NCBI RefSeq assembly: GCF_023101345.1
Contig: NZ_CP095848.1
Span: forward strand, 1,921,501-1,985,500
DNA length: 64,000 nucleotides
DNA from: Hymenobacter sublimis
GTDB taxonomy: Bacteria; Bacteroidota; Bacteroidia; Cytophagales; Hymenobacteraceae
Reading direction: 5' to 3'
The translations under genes were made by a program, and so were the position numbers. Below, in pieces: positions 44,929-53,351 of this stretch. The notes beneath the pieces were generated by a model. It did no database searches. It saw nothing but the letters and a program-made list of their open reading frames with translations, and was not told where the DNA came from. The stretch's first letter is position 1; every line of letters begins with the position of its first letter.

Positions 44929-46005
44929 TTGACCCTCACCGCCGACGAGATTCTCAAGCAGCTCCAGCAGCGGCAGTTTGCACCCGTGTATTTCCTGCAG
45001 GGGGAGGAGCCTTACTATATTGACCTGGTAGCTGATCTGCTGGAGAAAAATGTGCTGCAGGAGCACGAAAAGGGCTTTAACCAGGTAGTGCTCTACGGTA
45101 AGGATACCGATGTGGCTGGCATCCTGGGCCAGGCCAAGCGCTTCCCTATGATGGCGGAGCGCTCCGTCGTCATCGTAAAGGAAGCCCAGGCTGTGGCTGA
45201 TTTGGAGGCCGAAAAGTCGTGGCCGTTTCTAGAGGCTTACCTCAAAAACCCGCTGCAAAGCACGGTGCTGGTGTTGTGTTACAAGCACAAAACCCTCGAT
45301 GCGCGCAAGAAGCTGGGCAAGCTGCTCACCGGCGACAAAAACAACCCCGCCCCAGCCGGTACGGTGCTGCTGACCAGCAAGAAGCTCTACGACAACCAGG
45401 TGGCGCCCTGGCTCACGAACTACGTACGCGGCAAGGGCCAGCAGATTACGCCCCAGGCCACCAACATGCTGGCCGAGTACATTGGAGCGGAGCTAGGTAG
45501 GCTCACGAACGAGGTGGATAAAATGCTGATTAACCTGCTGCCGGGCCACAGCATTGATGAGGACCTGGTGCAGCGCATGGTGGGCATCAGCAAGGAGTAC
45601 AACATCTTCGAGCTGCAAACGGCCCTAATCCGGCGCGACGTGCTCAAGGCCAACCGCATCCTGCTCTACTTCGAGGCCAACCCCAAGAATAACCCGCTCA
45701 TCCCGAACCTGACGCTGCTGTTCAACTACTTCTCCCGCCTCTTGGCCCTGCACCAACTGCCCAACCCCACGGAAGCCGACTGGAACAAGCTGGGCCTGCG
45801 GAGCGCCTTCGCCCGTCGCGACTACCAAACCGGCCTGAAAGTTTTTCCTTTCGAACGCACCCGCGACATCGTGCACCTCATCCGCCGCGCCGACGGCCAA
45901 AGCAAAGGCATCGACTCGGGCTCCATGACCGACGGCGAAATCCTGCGGGAGCTGGTGTGGCTGATTTTGCACCCGGTGCCCCTGCACGCCGTGGTGGGGA
46001 TGTAA
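44929..46005 (+). CDS. holA: DNA polymerase III subunit delta
   Basis: Delta opens the beta sliding clamp inside the clamp loader. The 358-residue protein shows FAPVYFLQGEEPYYIDLVAD, NQVVLYGKDTDVAGILGQAK, FPMMAERSVVIVKEAQ, the middle domain ending AEYIGAELGRLTNEVDKMLI and SKEYNIFELQTALIRRDVLK, as in HolA of Bacteroidetes. The start is a TTG at 44929. Its stop TAA (46003-46005) lies within the first bases of the repeat at 46002-46100. Confidence 0.92.
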   Translation: MTLTADEILKQLQQRQFAPVYFLQGEEPYYIDLVADLLEKNVLQEHEKGFNQVVLYGKDTDVAGILGQAKRFPMMAERSVVIVKEAQAVADLEAEKSWPFLEAYLKNPLQSTVLVLCYKHKTLDARKKLGKLLTGDKNNPAPAGTVLLTSKKLYDNQVAPWLTNYVRGKGQQITPQATNMLAEYIGAELGRLTNEVDKMLINLLPGHSIDEDLVQRMVGISKEYNIFELQTALIRRDVLKANRILLYFEANPKNNPLIPNLTLLFNYFSRLLALHQLPNPTEADWNKLGLRSAFARRDYQTGLKVFPFERTRDIVHLIRRADGQSKGIDSGSMTDGEILRELVWLILHPVPLHAVVGM

Positions 46006-46100
46006 AGACGCAATATGTTGTGTCTCCTTGTCGGTTAAGGTGGTCAGAACTGCTCAGGGCCAGTTGTTCCACAACAGGACACGATACGTTGCGCCTTTAC
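46002..46100. repeat. GTAAAGACGC-type element without inner hairpin
   Basis: This 99-bp element has inverted ends: GTAAAGACGCAATATGTTG on the left and a partly complementary GATACGTTGCGCCTTTAC on the right. The left end forms its own small hairpin (GACGCAA/TTGTGTC). It is related in ends and in an internal CTCAG segment to 47569-47763 and 57599-57770 but lacks their central hairpin. Its first bases supply the holA stop codon. Confidence 0.7.
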
Positions 46101-46170
46101 TGTGAGCGAATTCCCTCTTCTCGCACGGTCTGGTCGTTACGGCGCATTCTGAAACGTTGTCCTCAAAGTC

Positions 46171-46506
46171 ATGTGTCCTGATTGCTTCTCGGCTGGTATA
46201 TACTCTTTTCCATCGTGGTGGGAGTACGAGGCGTTTGAGCAGCAACTGTTACGCAAGCCGCTGGAGTTGCTACCCGCCTATGAAGCAGCGGTAACGGAAC
46301 GTACGATCCGCTACCGCTGCTTAAGCTGCCAGGAAGTATGGGTGCTTTCAGAGCCGGAAAATTCCTGGCGCGGTTACTTTTTGCCAGAAAAGTTAGCCAC
46401 TAGGCACAGTGATAAGCTCGGTAAGCAGGACAAACTCAGGCGTACAGGTTGCCTCGCCTTACTGGGCATGCTGCTTGCCTTCATCCTATTAAAATGGCTC
46501 ACCTGA
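46171..46506 (+). CDS. Unknown zinc-ribbon-like membrane protein
   Basis: This 111-residue protein has two CxxC pairs (MCPDC at the start and RCLSCQEVW near residue 50) that could bind one zinc ion, a middle with EYEAFEQQLLRKPLELLPAY, and a C-terminal membrane segment (CLALLGMLLAFILLKWL). I do not recognise the family. It sits between the repeat after holA and the operator of the toxin-antitoxin pair. Confidence 0.55.
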   Translation: MCPDCFSAGIYSFPSWWEYEAFEQQLLRKPLELLPAYEAAVTERTIRYRCLSCQEVWVLSEPENSWRGYFLPEKLATRHSDKLGKQDKLRRTGCLALLGMLLAFILLKWLT

Positions 46507-46557
46507 GTGCGCTAGCCCGCCCGCGACTTGGCGGCGTAGTATAGATACCGAACCAAA

Positions 46558-46590
46558 GGAAAAATTTCCACGTTAATCGGAAAAATTTCC
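46558..46590. promoter_or_regulatory. Tandem operator boxes of the Xre-RES pair
   Basis: GGAAAAATTTCC occurs at 46558-46569 and again at 46579-46590. Each box is a near-palindrome (GGAAA-AA-TTTCC), and the copies start exactly 21 bp apart, two helical turns, so bound dimers would sit on the same face. The second box ends 30 bases before the antitoxin ATG. Xre-RES antitoxins usually repress their own operon; binding here is an inference. Confidence 0.75.
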
Positions 46591-46620
46591 CTAAGTTCAA
46601 CCTGTCAAACTGTAACACCT

Positions 46621-47082
46621 ATGGCTGCCACTGCTCACCTCCCCAAAATTACCGCCACTATGCCCGCGGCCCTGCGCAAAAAGTGGGCGGCTTGGGGCCA
46701 AGCCGGGCAGGATTCCTTTGCCCTGGTAATGGAAGCCCGCAAAGGGGTGCCAGCGGCCACGGCGTTTGAGGTAGCGGAGGCGTTTCAGCTGCAGGCCAAC
46801 GAGCTGGAAGCCATCTACGAGCTTTCCACGAAAACCCTGCGTACATACTCGCAGGAAAAGAAGCCTCTCAGTGCCGCTAGCAGCGAGAAAACCCTGAAAA
46901 TCATTAGTCTCTACAACCTGGGACTGGAAGTATTCGGGGAGGCGGCCGCGTTTTTGCGCTGGCTGGACAAGCCCGCCCACGGCCTCGACCAGGAGGTGCC
47001 GCTGCGCCTGTTGGAAACCAGCGGGGGCATTGATTTGGTGGCCGAGGAGCTAACCCGCATTGCCTACGGCGACTTATCGTAG
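46621..47082 (+). CDS. Xre/MbcA/ParS-type antitoxin of a RES system
   Basis: The 153-residue protein has an N-terminal helical DNA-binding part (about 30-85; KGVPAATAFEVAEAFQLQAN, YELSTKTLRTYSQEKKPL) and the C-terminal toxin-binding DUF2384-type domain (about 90-150; IISLYNLGLEVFGEAAAFLR, WLDKPAHGL, PLRLLETSGGIDLVAEELTR). It should neutralise the RES toxin encoded 9 bases downstream and repress the operon. The domain order and adjacency to a RES gene make this call strong. Confidence 0.92.
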   Translation: MAATAHLPKITATMPAALRKKWAAWGQAGQDSFALVMEARKGVPAATAFEVAEAFQLQANELEAIYELSTKTLRTYSQEKKPLSAASSEKTLKIISLYNLGLEVFGEAAAFLRWLDKPAHGLDQEVPLRLLETSGGIDLVAEELTRIAYGDLS

Positions 47083-47091
47083 CCTCCCGGT

Positions 47092-47553
47092 ATGCTGGTG
47101 TACCGCATCTGCCTGGCCAAATACGCCGACGACCTGTTTGCCTCCGGCTACCGGGCCCGCTGGAATTACAAGGATCAGTTCGTGATTTACACGGCCTCCT
47201 CGCGGGCCCTGGCCTGCCTTGAGAATGTAGTGCACCGGAGCGGGGAAGGCCTCAACGACCAGTTTCGGGTGCTGGTGATTGACGTGCCCGATGAGCTGGC
47301 AATCGAAGAAATAGGCTTGACCCAGCTGCCTAAAAATTGGGAAAAGGCCAGCCGCTACGCCCTGTGTCAACCTCTCGGGGCGGCGTGGTACGCGGCGCGG
47401 CAGTCGGCGGTGCTGCGGGTGCCCTCGTCCATTATCCCGCAGGAACACAACTACATCTTGCACAGTCGCCACCCCGAGTTCAAGCGCATTCAGATAGTGG
47501 GGCGGGAGGAGTTCAGCTTCGACTCCCGCATTAAAGCCGCCGATGTGGGGTAG
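47092..47553 (+). CDS. RES-domain toxin (NAD+-degrading type)
   Basis: The 153-residue protein covers the whole RES domain: MLVYRICLAKYADDLFASGY, the Arg-containing RARWNYKDQFVIYTASS, ALACLENVVHR with the conserved Glu, and VLRVPSSIIPQEHNYILHSR with the Ser. Characterised RES toxins deplete NAD+ and halt growth. All three signature positions are present, so it should be active. It follows the antitoxin by 9 bases. A composite repeat begins 15 bases after its stop. Confidence 0.92.
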   Translation: MLVYRICLAKYADDLFASGYRARWNYKDQFVIYTASSRALACLENVVHRSGEGLNDQFRVLVIDVPDELAIEEIGLTQLPKNWEKASRYALCQPLGAAWYAARQSAVLRVPSSIIPQEHNYILHSRHPEFKRIQIVGREEFSFDSRIKAADVG

Positions 47554-47568
47554 AATGAACATAAAGTG

Positions 47569-47763
47569 GTAGAGACGCAACACTTAGGTTACGCTGCCCT
47601 TCGGTTCGCGTCTCCCGTTAAAACGGCCCCTACAAGCTGTCATTCCGAGCAGCGCGAGGAATCTGGATTAAGCCGTTGAATGATGAACCCAGATTCCTCG
47701 CGCTGCTCGGAATGACAATAAATACCCTCAGCAACGACCAGACGCGACGTGTCGCGTCTCTAC
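47569..47763. repeat. Composite GTAGAGACGC element with inner TCATTCCGAG hairpin (copy A)
   Basis: This 195-bp element begins GTAGAGACGC and ends GCGTCTCTAC. The right end forms its own hairpin, GACGCGAC-GT-GTCGCGTC. In the middle (47638-47717) lies an 80-bp palindrome whose arms start TGTCATTCCGAGCAGCGCGA and end GCGCTGCTCGGAATGACA. Copy B at 57599-57770 shares the ends, the central hairpin and the linker CCTCAGCAAC. Confidence 0.9.
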
Positions 47764-47785
47764 ACCGACCAACGAAGCGGGAGCA

Positions 47786-50700
47786 ATGCCCAACATGCCG
47801 GAGCCTTCCTACGCCCATCAGTTCACGTTCCCCGGGGGCAGCATTCCTGACCTAACCAGCGCCATCATTGAGCAACACGGCAGCGCCGATACGTTGCCCG
47901 AGAGCCGGGCGCTGAATACAGTGACGCCCGAGGACCTGACCGTAAACTACGGGAGGTTTGGCCTAGGCGGGGTAGGGACGGAGGTCGTGGTAACCCAAAA
48001 CCAAAACTTGACAGTGTGCTGCACCTGCGCGGCCCCGGCCGGGCGGTTGTGCGCGCACGAGGCCCTGGTGCTGCTGGCCCTGGTGCAGCGCCGGGAGATA
48101 CGAATATTTTTTGATGCCCCGCTGCGCCAAAGCCGGCTGCGCACCGTGGCCCGGGACTACGGGCTAGACCAGCAACCCAACCTAGACGAGTACTTCCAGT
48201 TAACCTACGCCGAGGGTCAGACCAGCATTACGCCCCGGCAGGCCGATTTGCTACCTCTTACGGCCGCCACCAAGCAGGAGCTGCTGCACCAGCTCCTGCC
48301 CGCCAAGCGGCAACTACCTCCGGCGGAGCCCGCCAGTATGCGGGCCGTGCTGCTAACCCGGCACCGCTACTACGGCCACCTGACGCTCCAGCTCATCGAA
48401 GCCGAAACCACCGCCGCCGGCAAGCTCCGCAACCCCCTGACGGCACTGAACCCGCTGGATGGCATCTGGAGCGTGTCGGACCCCGAGGTGCTCAAGTTTT
48501 ACACCGGTCTGGCGCGCTTTCAGCACAACTACGAGGAGGAGCGCTCCGCCCAGGCTCTGGAGGCGTTGCGGGCGGTAGTGAAAAATCCGCTGGGGTTGCC
48601 CGTGTTTGCCCACCAGGCCGCCCAGGGCGAGAGGCCCACGGCTCAATCGGTGGCGCCGGTGCGGGTGCACACGGCCCGGCTGGAGCTGCGCCTGCTGGTA
48701 ACGGAACAGGGCGAGTTCTACCGGGTGTCGGGCCAGCTTTCGGTGCTCGATCAGCTGCTGGATTTAAAGGACGTGGCCATGCGCTACGACTACTTTGTGG
48801 CGGTGCACGAGGAATTATACCTGCTCGATGACCTGGACGTGTGGCGGGTGGTGGAGTTCTTTAAGAAGCGCAGCAATACGCTGCTGCTGCACCAAAGCAA
48901 GTTTGCGGAGTTTCAGCAGGATGTGCTGGCCGGCCTCGAAGACAAGCTGCACATTCACTACACCTACGTGCGGCCCGCCACGCGCCAGCAGCTGGCCCTG
49001 GGCGGCTACGAGCAGGAGCCCAAGCCGCTGCTCTACCTTTCCGAAGCCGGCCCGCACGTGGAAGTGCTGCCCGTGATGCGCTACGGCGAGCGGGAGGTGT
49101 CGGTGCTCTCACGCAAGCAGCTGCAGGACATGGATGCGCTAGGCCAGACCTTCGCCGTGGAGCGCGACACCGCGGCGGAACTTCGGGTGCTGAAGGCCCT
49201 GATGCGGCACTACCCTCACTTCGAGGAGCAACTCCAGCTCGACGCCCTGTACGTGCCAAAAAAGCAGTTTCTAGACGAGGACTGGTTTCTGGAGGCCTTC
49301 GAGGACTGGCGCACCCAGGGCATTACCATTCTGGGCTTCAACCAGCTCAAGGGCAACCTTCTCAACCCGCACAAGGCCCAGATTACGGTGCAGGTGAGTC
49401 GGGAAACCAACTGGTTTGATACCGAGCTGCGCGTGCGCTTTGGCAAGCAGCAGGCTACCCTGCCCCAGCTCCACCAGGCCGTGCGCAACCAGCGCCGCTA
49501 CGTTACCCTCGACGACGGTACCCGCGGCATTCTACCCCAAGAATGGCTCGATAAGTTCACGCGCTACTTTGCCGCCGCGGAGGTAGTAGAAGAGCAGCTC
49601 CGCACGCCGGCCGTCAACTTTGCGGCGGTGGAAGAGCTGTATCAGCCCGAGGAACTCACTCCCGAGGCCCGCGCCCAGCTGGCCGACTACCGAGCGGCCC
49701 TGGCTGATTTCGGCGGCATTCAGACCGCGCCCGTGCCGGCCGGGCTGCAGGCTACCCTGCGCGACTACCAGCGCCAGGGTCTGAACTGGCTGAATTTCCT
49801 GGATACCTTCCACTTCGGGGGCTGTCTGGCCGATGACATGGGCCTGGGCAAAACAGTGCAGGTGCTGGCTTTCCTGCTGCTCCAGCGCGAGAAAGGGGAG
49901 CGGGCCGCCAACTTGGTGGTAGTGCCCACCTCCCTGGTATTCAACTGGCAGGCCGAGGTAACCAAATTCGCGCCCTCCCTGCGCGTACATACCCTGCACG
50001 GAGCCAGCCGCGCCAAGGAGGTAGCGGGGTTTGACGGCTACGATATTGTGCTGACCACGTACGGCACGCTGGTAGCCGACGTGCGCGCCCTGCAGGAATA
50101 TGCCTTTAACTACGTGATTCTGGACGAGGCACAAGCCATTAAAAACCCCGATTCCCAGCGCTACAAGGCAGCGCGCCGGCTGCAGGCCCGCAACCGACTG
50201 GTGCTCACGGGCACGCCCCTGGAAAACAATACCTACGACATCTACGGGCTACTCTCCTTTGCTTGTCCGGGCTTATTGGGCAGTCGGGCCCACTTCAAAG
50301 CCCATTTTGCTACCCGCATCGACAAGTTCAAGGACGAGAGCCAGGCCCGGGCGCTCCAGCAGAAAATCCGGCCCTTCGTGCTGCGGCGCACCAAGGCCCA
50401 GGTAGCCCCCGAGCTGCCCGACAAAACCGAAATGGTGCTCTACTGCGACATGGGCCCCGAACAGCGCCGGGTGTACGAGGCCTGCAAGGAAGACTACCGC
50501 AACCTGCTGCTGGGCCGCCGCGAGGATGTGCAGGGCAAGGACCACATGCACCTACTCCAGGGCCTCACCCGCCTGCGCCAAATCTGCAACTCGCCGGCTC
50601 TGCTCCCCGACGGGCCCGGTTTTGGCGCGGCCTCGGCCAAGCTGGAGGTGCTGCTGGAGGAACTGCAGAACCACGCGCCCCAGCACAAAATCCTCATTTT

Positions 50701-51136
50701 CTCCCAGTTCGTGGGCATGCTCGACCTGATTCGGCCCATGCTGGAAGCCCACGACATTCCCTACCAGCAGCTCACCGGCCAAACCCGCCACCGGGCGGCG
50801 GTGGTGCGGGAGTTCCAGCAGAACGAGCAGGTGCGCGTGTTTCTCATCAGCCTGAAAGCGGGCGGCACCGGCCTCAACCTCACCGAGGCCGACTACGTGT
50901 ACCTGGTGGACCCCTGGTGGAACCCTGCCGTGGAAAACCAGGCTATCGACCGCGCCTACCGCATCGGACAAACCAAGAAGGTAGTAGCCGTGCGCCTCAT
51001 CTGCCCGCGCACCGTGGAAGAAAAAATCATGCAGCTCCAACAAACCAAGCGCGAGCTGGCCCAGGACCTGATCCGCACCGATGCCGCCCTGCTGAAAACC
51101 CTCTCCAGGCAGGAGTTACTGGAGTTGTTTAGCTAA
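47786..51136 (+). CDS. SWIM-domain SNF2-family helicase
   Basis: The 1116-residue protein has an N-terminal SWIM zinc motif (CCTCAAPAGRLCAHEALVLL, about residues 72-92), a long middle region, then a SNF2 ATPase: DYQRQGLNWLNFLD, Walker A LADDMGLGKTVQVL, DEAQ box YVILDEAQAIKN, RLVLTGTPLENN, and the C-half KILIFSQFVGMLDL, FLISLKAGGTGLNLTEAD and QAIDRAYRIGQTKKV. These proteins move along double-stranded DNA and remodel bound proteins. Such SWIM-SNF2 proteins occur widely, often with unknown substrate. It follows a toxin-antitoxin pair and a repeat. A hairpin begins 3 bases after its stop. Confidence 0.92.
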   Translation: MPNMPEPSYAHQFTFPGGSIPDLTSAIIEQHGSADTLPESRALNTVTPEDLTVNYGRFGLGGVGTEVVVTQNQNLTVCCTCAAPAGRLCAHEALVLLALVQRREIRIFFDAPLRQSRLRTVARDYGLDQQPNLDEYFQLTYAEGQTSITPRQADLLPLTAATKQELLHQLLPAKRQLPPAEPASMRAVLLTRHRYYGHLTLQLIEAETTAAGKLRNPLTALNPLDGIWSVSDPEVLKFYTGLARFQHNYEEERSAQALEALRAVVKNPLGLPVFAHQAAQGERPTAQSVAPVRVHTARLELRLLVTEQGEFYRVSGQLSVLDQLLDLKDVAMRYDYFVAVHEELYLLDDLDVWRVVEFFKKRSNTLLLHQSKFAEFQQDVLAGLEDKLHIHYTYVRPATRQQLALGGYEQEPKPLLYLSEAGPHVEVLPVMRYGEREVSVLSRKQLQDMDALGQTFAVERDTAAELRVLKALMRHYPHFEEQLQLDALYVPKKQFLDEDWFLEAFEDWRTQGITILGFNQLKGNLLNPHKAQITVQVSRETNWFDTELRVRFGKQQATLPQLHQAVRNQRRYVTLDDGTRGILPQEWLDKFTRYFAAAEVVEEQLRTPAVNFAAVEELYQPEELTPEARAQLADYRAALADFGGIQTAPVPAGLQATLRDYQRQGLNWLNFLDTFHFGGCLADDMGLGKTVQVLAFLLLQREKGERAANLVVVPTSLVFNWQAEVTKFAPSLRVHTLHGASRAKEVAGFDGYDIVLTTYGTLVADVRALQEYAFNYVILDEAQAIKNPDSQRYKAARRLQARNRLVLTGTPLENNTYDIYGLLSFACPGLLGSRAHFKAHFATRIDKFKDESQARALQQKIRPFVLRRTKAQVAPELPDKTEMVLYCDMGPEQRRVYEACKEDYRNLLLGRREDVQGKDHMHLLQGLTRLRQICNSPALLPDGPGFGAASAKLEVLLEELQNHAPQHKILIFSQFVGMLDLIRPMLEAHDIPYQQLTGQTRHRAAVVREFQQNEQVRVFLISLKAGGTGLNLTEADYVYLVDPWWNPAVENQAIDRAYRIGQTKKVVAVRLICPRTVEEKIMQLQQTKRELAQDLIRTDAALLKTLSRQELLELFS

Positions 51137-51139
51137 CAT

Positions 51140-51217
51140 TGTCCTTCCGAGCAGGGCGAGGAATCTGGGTTAGCCTCTGGAGTGTAACCCAGATTCCTCG
51201 CCCTACTCGGAAGGACA
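51140..51217. repeat. TCCTTCCGAG-type palindromic repeat after SNF2 gene
   Basis: Arms start TGTCCTTCCGAGCAGGGCGA and end CGCCCTACTCGGAAGGACA, with GAATCTGGGTTA / TAACCCAGATTC inside and an 11-base loop. It begins 3 bases after the stop of the helicase gene, which has no other terminator. Confidence 0.9.
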
Positions 51218-51279
51218 CCTATGTTGCGTTGGCAGCGTAGGCAAGGCCTACTTCTAATTCACCTGCTTTTTCCTATTCT

Positions 51280-51561
51280 ATGGCCGAAAACCCCACCATG
51301 CAAGTGCTCGACATCATTGCCATGTCGCCGAAAGAAGTTTTCCTGGTAGGCCGGCTGGAAGGACCCATGAAGCCCGGGCTGTGGGAGCTGCGGCTGAATG
51401 AGGAGGTAGTAGCTACCCTGGACATTACGGGTGAGGCGCAGATTGAAGCCGGCCGCAAGGGCAAGCTCCAGCCGCCCCGCGTGGCCGTCAGCCGTACGCC
51501 CGTCGAGAAAAGCCGCTTCGACTTCACCCGCGACGAGGTAACGCTGGTGCGCCAGGGGTAG
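51280..51561 (+). CDS. Unknown small beta-rich protein
   Basis: The 93-residue protein has no signal or membrane segment. Alternating hydrophobic strands (VLDIIAMSPKEVFLVGRLE, LWELRLNEEVVATLDIT) suggest a small beta-barrel, resembling translation-factor or OB-like folds only in pattern. The start at 51280 has a good context; an ATG six codons later is possible. No family is recognised. Confidence 0.6.
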   Translation: MAENPTMQVLDIIAMSPKEVFLVGRLEGPMKPGLWELRLNEEVVATLDITGEAQIEAGRKGKLQPPRVAVSRTPVEKSRFDFTRDEVTLVRQG

Positions 51562-51575
51562 AGCCCCGCCGGCTG

Positions 51576-53270
51576 CTAGCGTTGCTGCAAGAACCGCAGC
51601 ACAGCTTTATTAAACGCCTCCGGGGCCTCCTGAGGGGCGTAGTGGGTGGTGTTGGGAAGGATAACCACTTCGCTTTTAGGCAACGACTTCGCCAGGGCCC
51701 GGGTGTGGGCTTCCAGAATCACATCGTGCTGACCAGCCATAACTAGCGTAGGTGCAGTTACCCTTCGGAGCTCGGCAAAGGTCATCTGCGGCTCTTGCAG
51801 CAGCAAGCGTAGCAGCCGTGCCCGATTGGGGTTAGGAGCCTCAGCAAGTTGCTCCTGCTGGTGCTGCTTCCTGAGAAAAGCCAGAAAATCGGGCTCTATG
51901 GCCTCGGGCGTGGGGAAGAGGTTGGCACCCATGATGGCCAGGCGGCGCACGTAGGCAGGGTAGCGGAGCGCTAATTTCAGGGCGGTGTTGCCCCCGTCAC
52001 TCCAGCCCAGAATGTCTACTTGGCGCAGATTGAGCGAGTCAAGCAACTGCCGCACATCCTCGGCAAACAAGTCGTAGGTGAAGGCGGCCGTGGTGTGGTC
52101 CAGGCTGCGGCCTTGGGCGCGGGTGTCTACTGCAATAACTTCGAAGTGCCGGGCCAGCTCGCCAATCTGCCGCTGAAACGCCGCAATGGATTGGCCGTTG
52201 CCGTGCAGCAGCAGGAGCGGAGTGCCCTTCCCGTACCGCTCGTAGTACAGCCTTCCGCCTTCTACGGCTACGTAGCGGCCTACCTGCGTATTCTCGCCGT
52301 AGCGTTGCGGGTTGGTCAGGCCTGGCATGGCATCGGCTGAGAGGTAGCGCAGATACCGCAGGCTGTCAGGTAGTTCATAGTCGGGGACTAGGGTAGCAGG
52401 GGTGGCTTTCCCGGCGCTGTAGGAGTCGGCGGTGAGGTAGAAGCTGAGGTAGCCAGGCTTGGTCTGTTGCCAGGCCGCCTGGCTTTTGCTGCGGGTGAGG
52501 ATGCTGTGGCCCGGCGCCGGCACAGCCGAGACGCCAAAAGCCTTCGAGCTGCCTTCCTGGGCCTCGCTCTGCAGCCACTGGATGGTAACGGCTACCTCCC
52601 GCTGGCCCTGCAGCTGCACTTGGTAGGGCGCCAGATCTACCCGCACCCAGCCGCGGGGCTGGGTCACGTCGAAGCGCACATCCTGCCGCAGCAGGGGCTG
52701 GTCGGGTAGGCCGGCTTTCACGCTGTACAGGTTCAACCGGAACTTCACGGATTTGAACCGATTGAAGGCCACGTGCAGGTTAAAGTCACGCAGGCGGCAA
52801 TCCTGGTCAATGCCAATGATGGTGCCCTGTTCTTTGGCCAGCGCGTCGCTCACCAAATCGGCCTCGGTGTACATGGCCGCCCCCATGAGCGTGGAGCTAC
52901 TGGTGCGGCCAAAGGTTTTGGTTTTGACCATGCCCGGCCGCACCGTCACGGCCGCCAGCCTGACGCCGCTAGAACGCAGCAGTACTACCTGCCCAGCGGC
53001 CTGCAGCGTAGCCGCGGAAACAGTGGCCGTCTGGTAGCCCACGCAGGAAATCAGCACGGGTTCGGGCTGGGCGCCGGGAGTAGTAAACTGAAAACGTCCC
53101 TGCGTATCGGCCACCGTCCCTAGGGGTTTGCCTGCTACGCCTACCGAGGCAAACGGCACCGGGGCCTGGGTCTGCGCATCAAGCACGGTGCCTTGCAGCA
53201 AGGTTTGGGCAAGTAGATGGGGGGTAGTAACTAAACTCAGCAGGCAGAGTAGACTCGTAAACAGATGCAT
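51576..53270 (-). CDS. Secreted CarboxypepD_reg-like/alpha-beta hydrolase fusion
   Basis: The 564-residue protein has a signal peptide (MHLFTSLLCLLSLVTTPHLLAQ), an N-terminal carboxypeptidase-regulatory-like beta-sandwich (about 23-105; GTVLDAQTQAPVPFASVGVA, GRFQFTTPG), a middle beta-rich region (about 115-310) and a C-terminal alpha/beta hydrolase (about 335-564). The catalytic triad is visible: Ser424 in GWSDGGN, Asp516 in GQHDVI and His543 in TTHYAPQ; the oxyanion stretch is LLLLHGNGQS. The N-terminal module usually precedes TonB-receptor plugs, so its fusion to a hydrolase is unusual. It should act in the periplasm or at the surface on an ester or similar bond; the substrate is unknown. 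Confidence 0.85.
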   Translation of the reverse strand: MHLFTSLLCLLSLVTTPHLLAQTLLQGTVLDAQTQAPVPFASVGVAGKPLGTVADTQGRFQFTTPGAQPEPVLISCVGYQTATVSAATLQAAGQVVLLRSSGVRLAAVTVRPGMVKTKTFGRTSSSTLMGAAMYTEADLVSDALAKEQGTIIGIDQDCRLRDFNLHVAFNRFKSVKFRLNLYSVKAGLPDQPLLRQDVRFDVTQPRGWVRVDLAPYQVQLQGQREVAVTIQWLQSEAQEGSSKAFGVSAVPAPGHSILTRSKSQAAWQQTKPGYLSFYLTADSYSAGKATPATLVPDYELPDSLRYLRYLSADAMPGLTNPQRYGENTQVGRYVAVEGGRLYYERYGKGTPLLLLHGNGQSIAAFQRQIGELARHFEVIAVDTRAQGRSLDHTTAAFTYDLFAEDVRQLLDSLNLRQVDILGWSDGGNTALKLALRYPAYVRRLAIMGANLFPTPEAIEPDFLAFLRKQHQQEQLAEAPNPNRARLLRLLLQEPQMTFAELRRVTAPTLVMAGQHDVILEAHTRALAKSLPKSEVVILPNTTHYAPQEAPEAFNKAVLRFLQQR

Positions 53271-53351
53271 GGAAAGGAGGTAGGGAGCTGGCTAAGGGAG
53301 CCGCCCGGCGGGCGGAAGGTTGCCTTGAACCACCCGAGTGCCCGGTTTGGC

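Larger units (their letters stand above)
44711..44930. repeat. Inverted GAATGAGGAATGA arms flanking the tyrS-holA promoters
   Basis: A G/A-rich arm at 44711-44750 (GGGTGAATGAGGAATGAGGA and GAAGAATGAAGAATTAGG) is mirrored by a C/T-rich arm at 44891-44930 (GTTCTTCATTCCTCATTCC and onward). The arms abut the divergent starts of tyrS and holA, both TTG. The layout resembles the GTGAA-type pairs at 11841-11963 and 61897-62008. Confidence 0.7.

Noticed and set aside
47786..51136. SNF2 helicase as part of a defence system with the RES toxin pair
   Set aside because: Adjacency alone is weak; a composite repeat separates them, and SWIM-SNF2 proteins are widespread outside defence loci.
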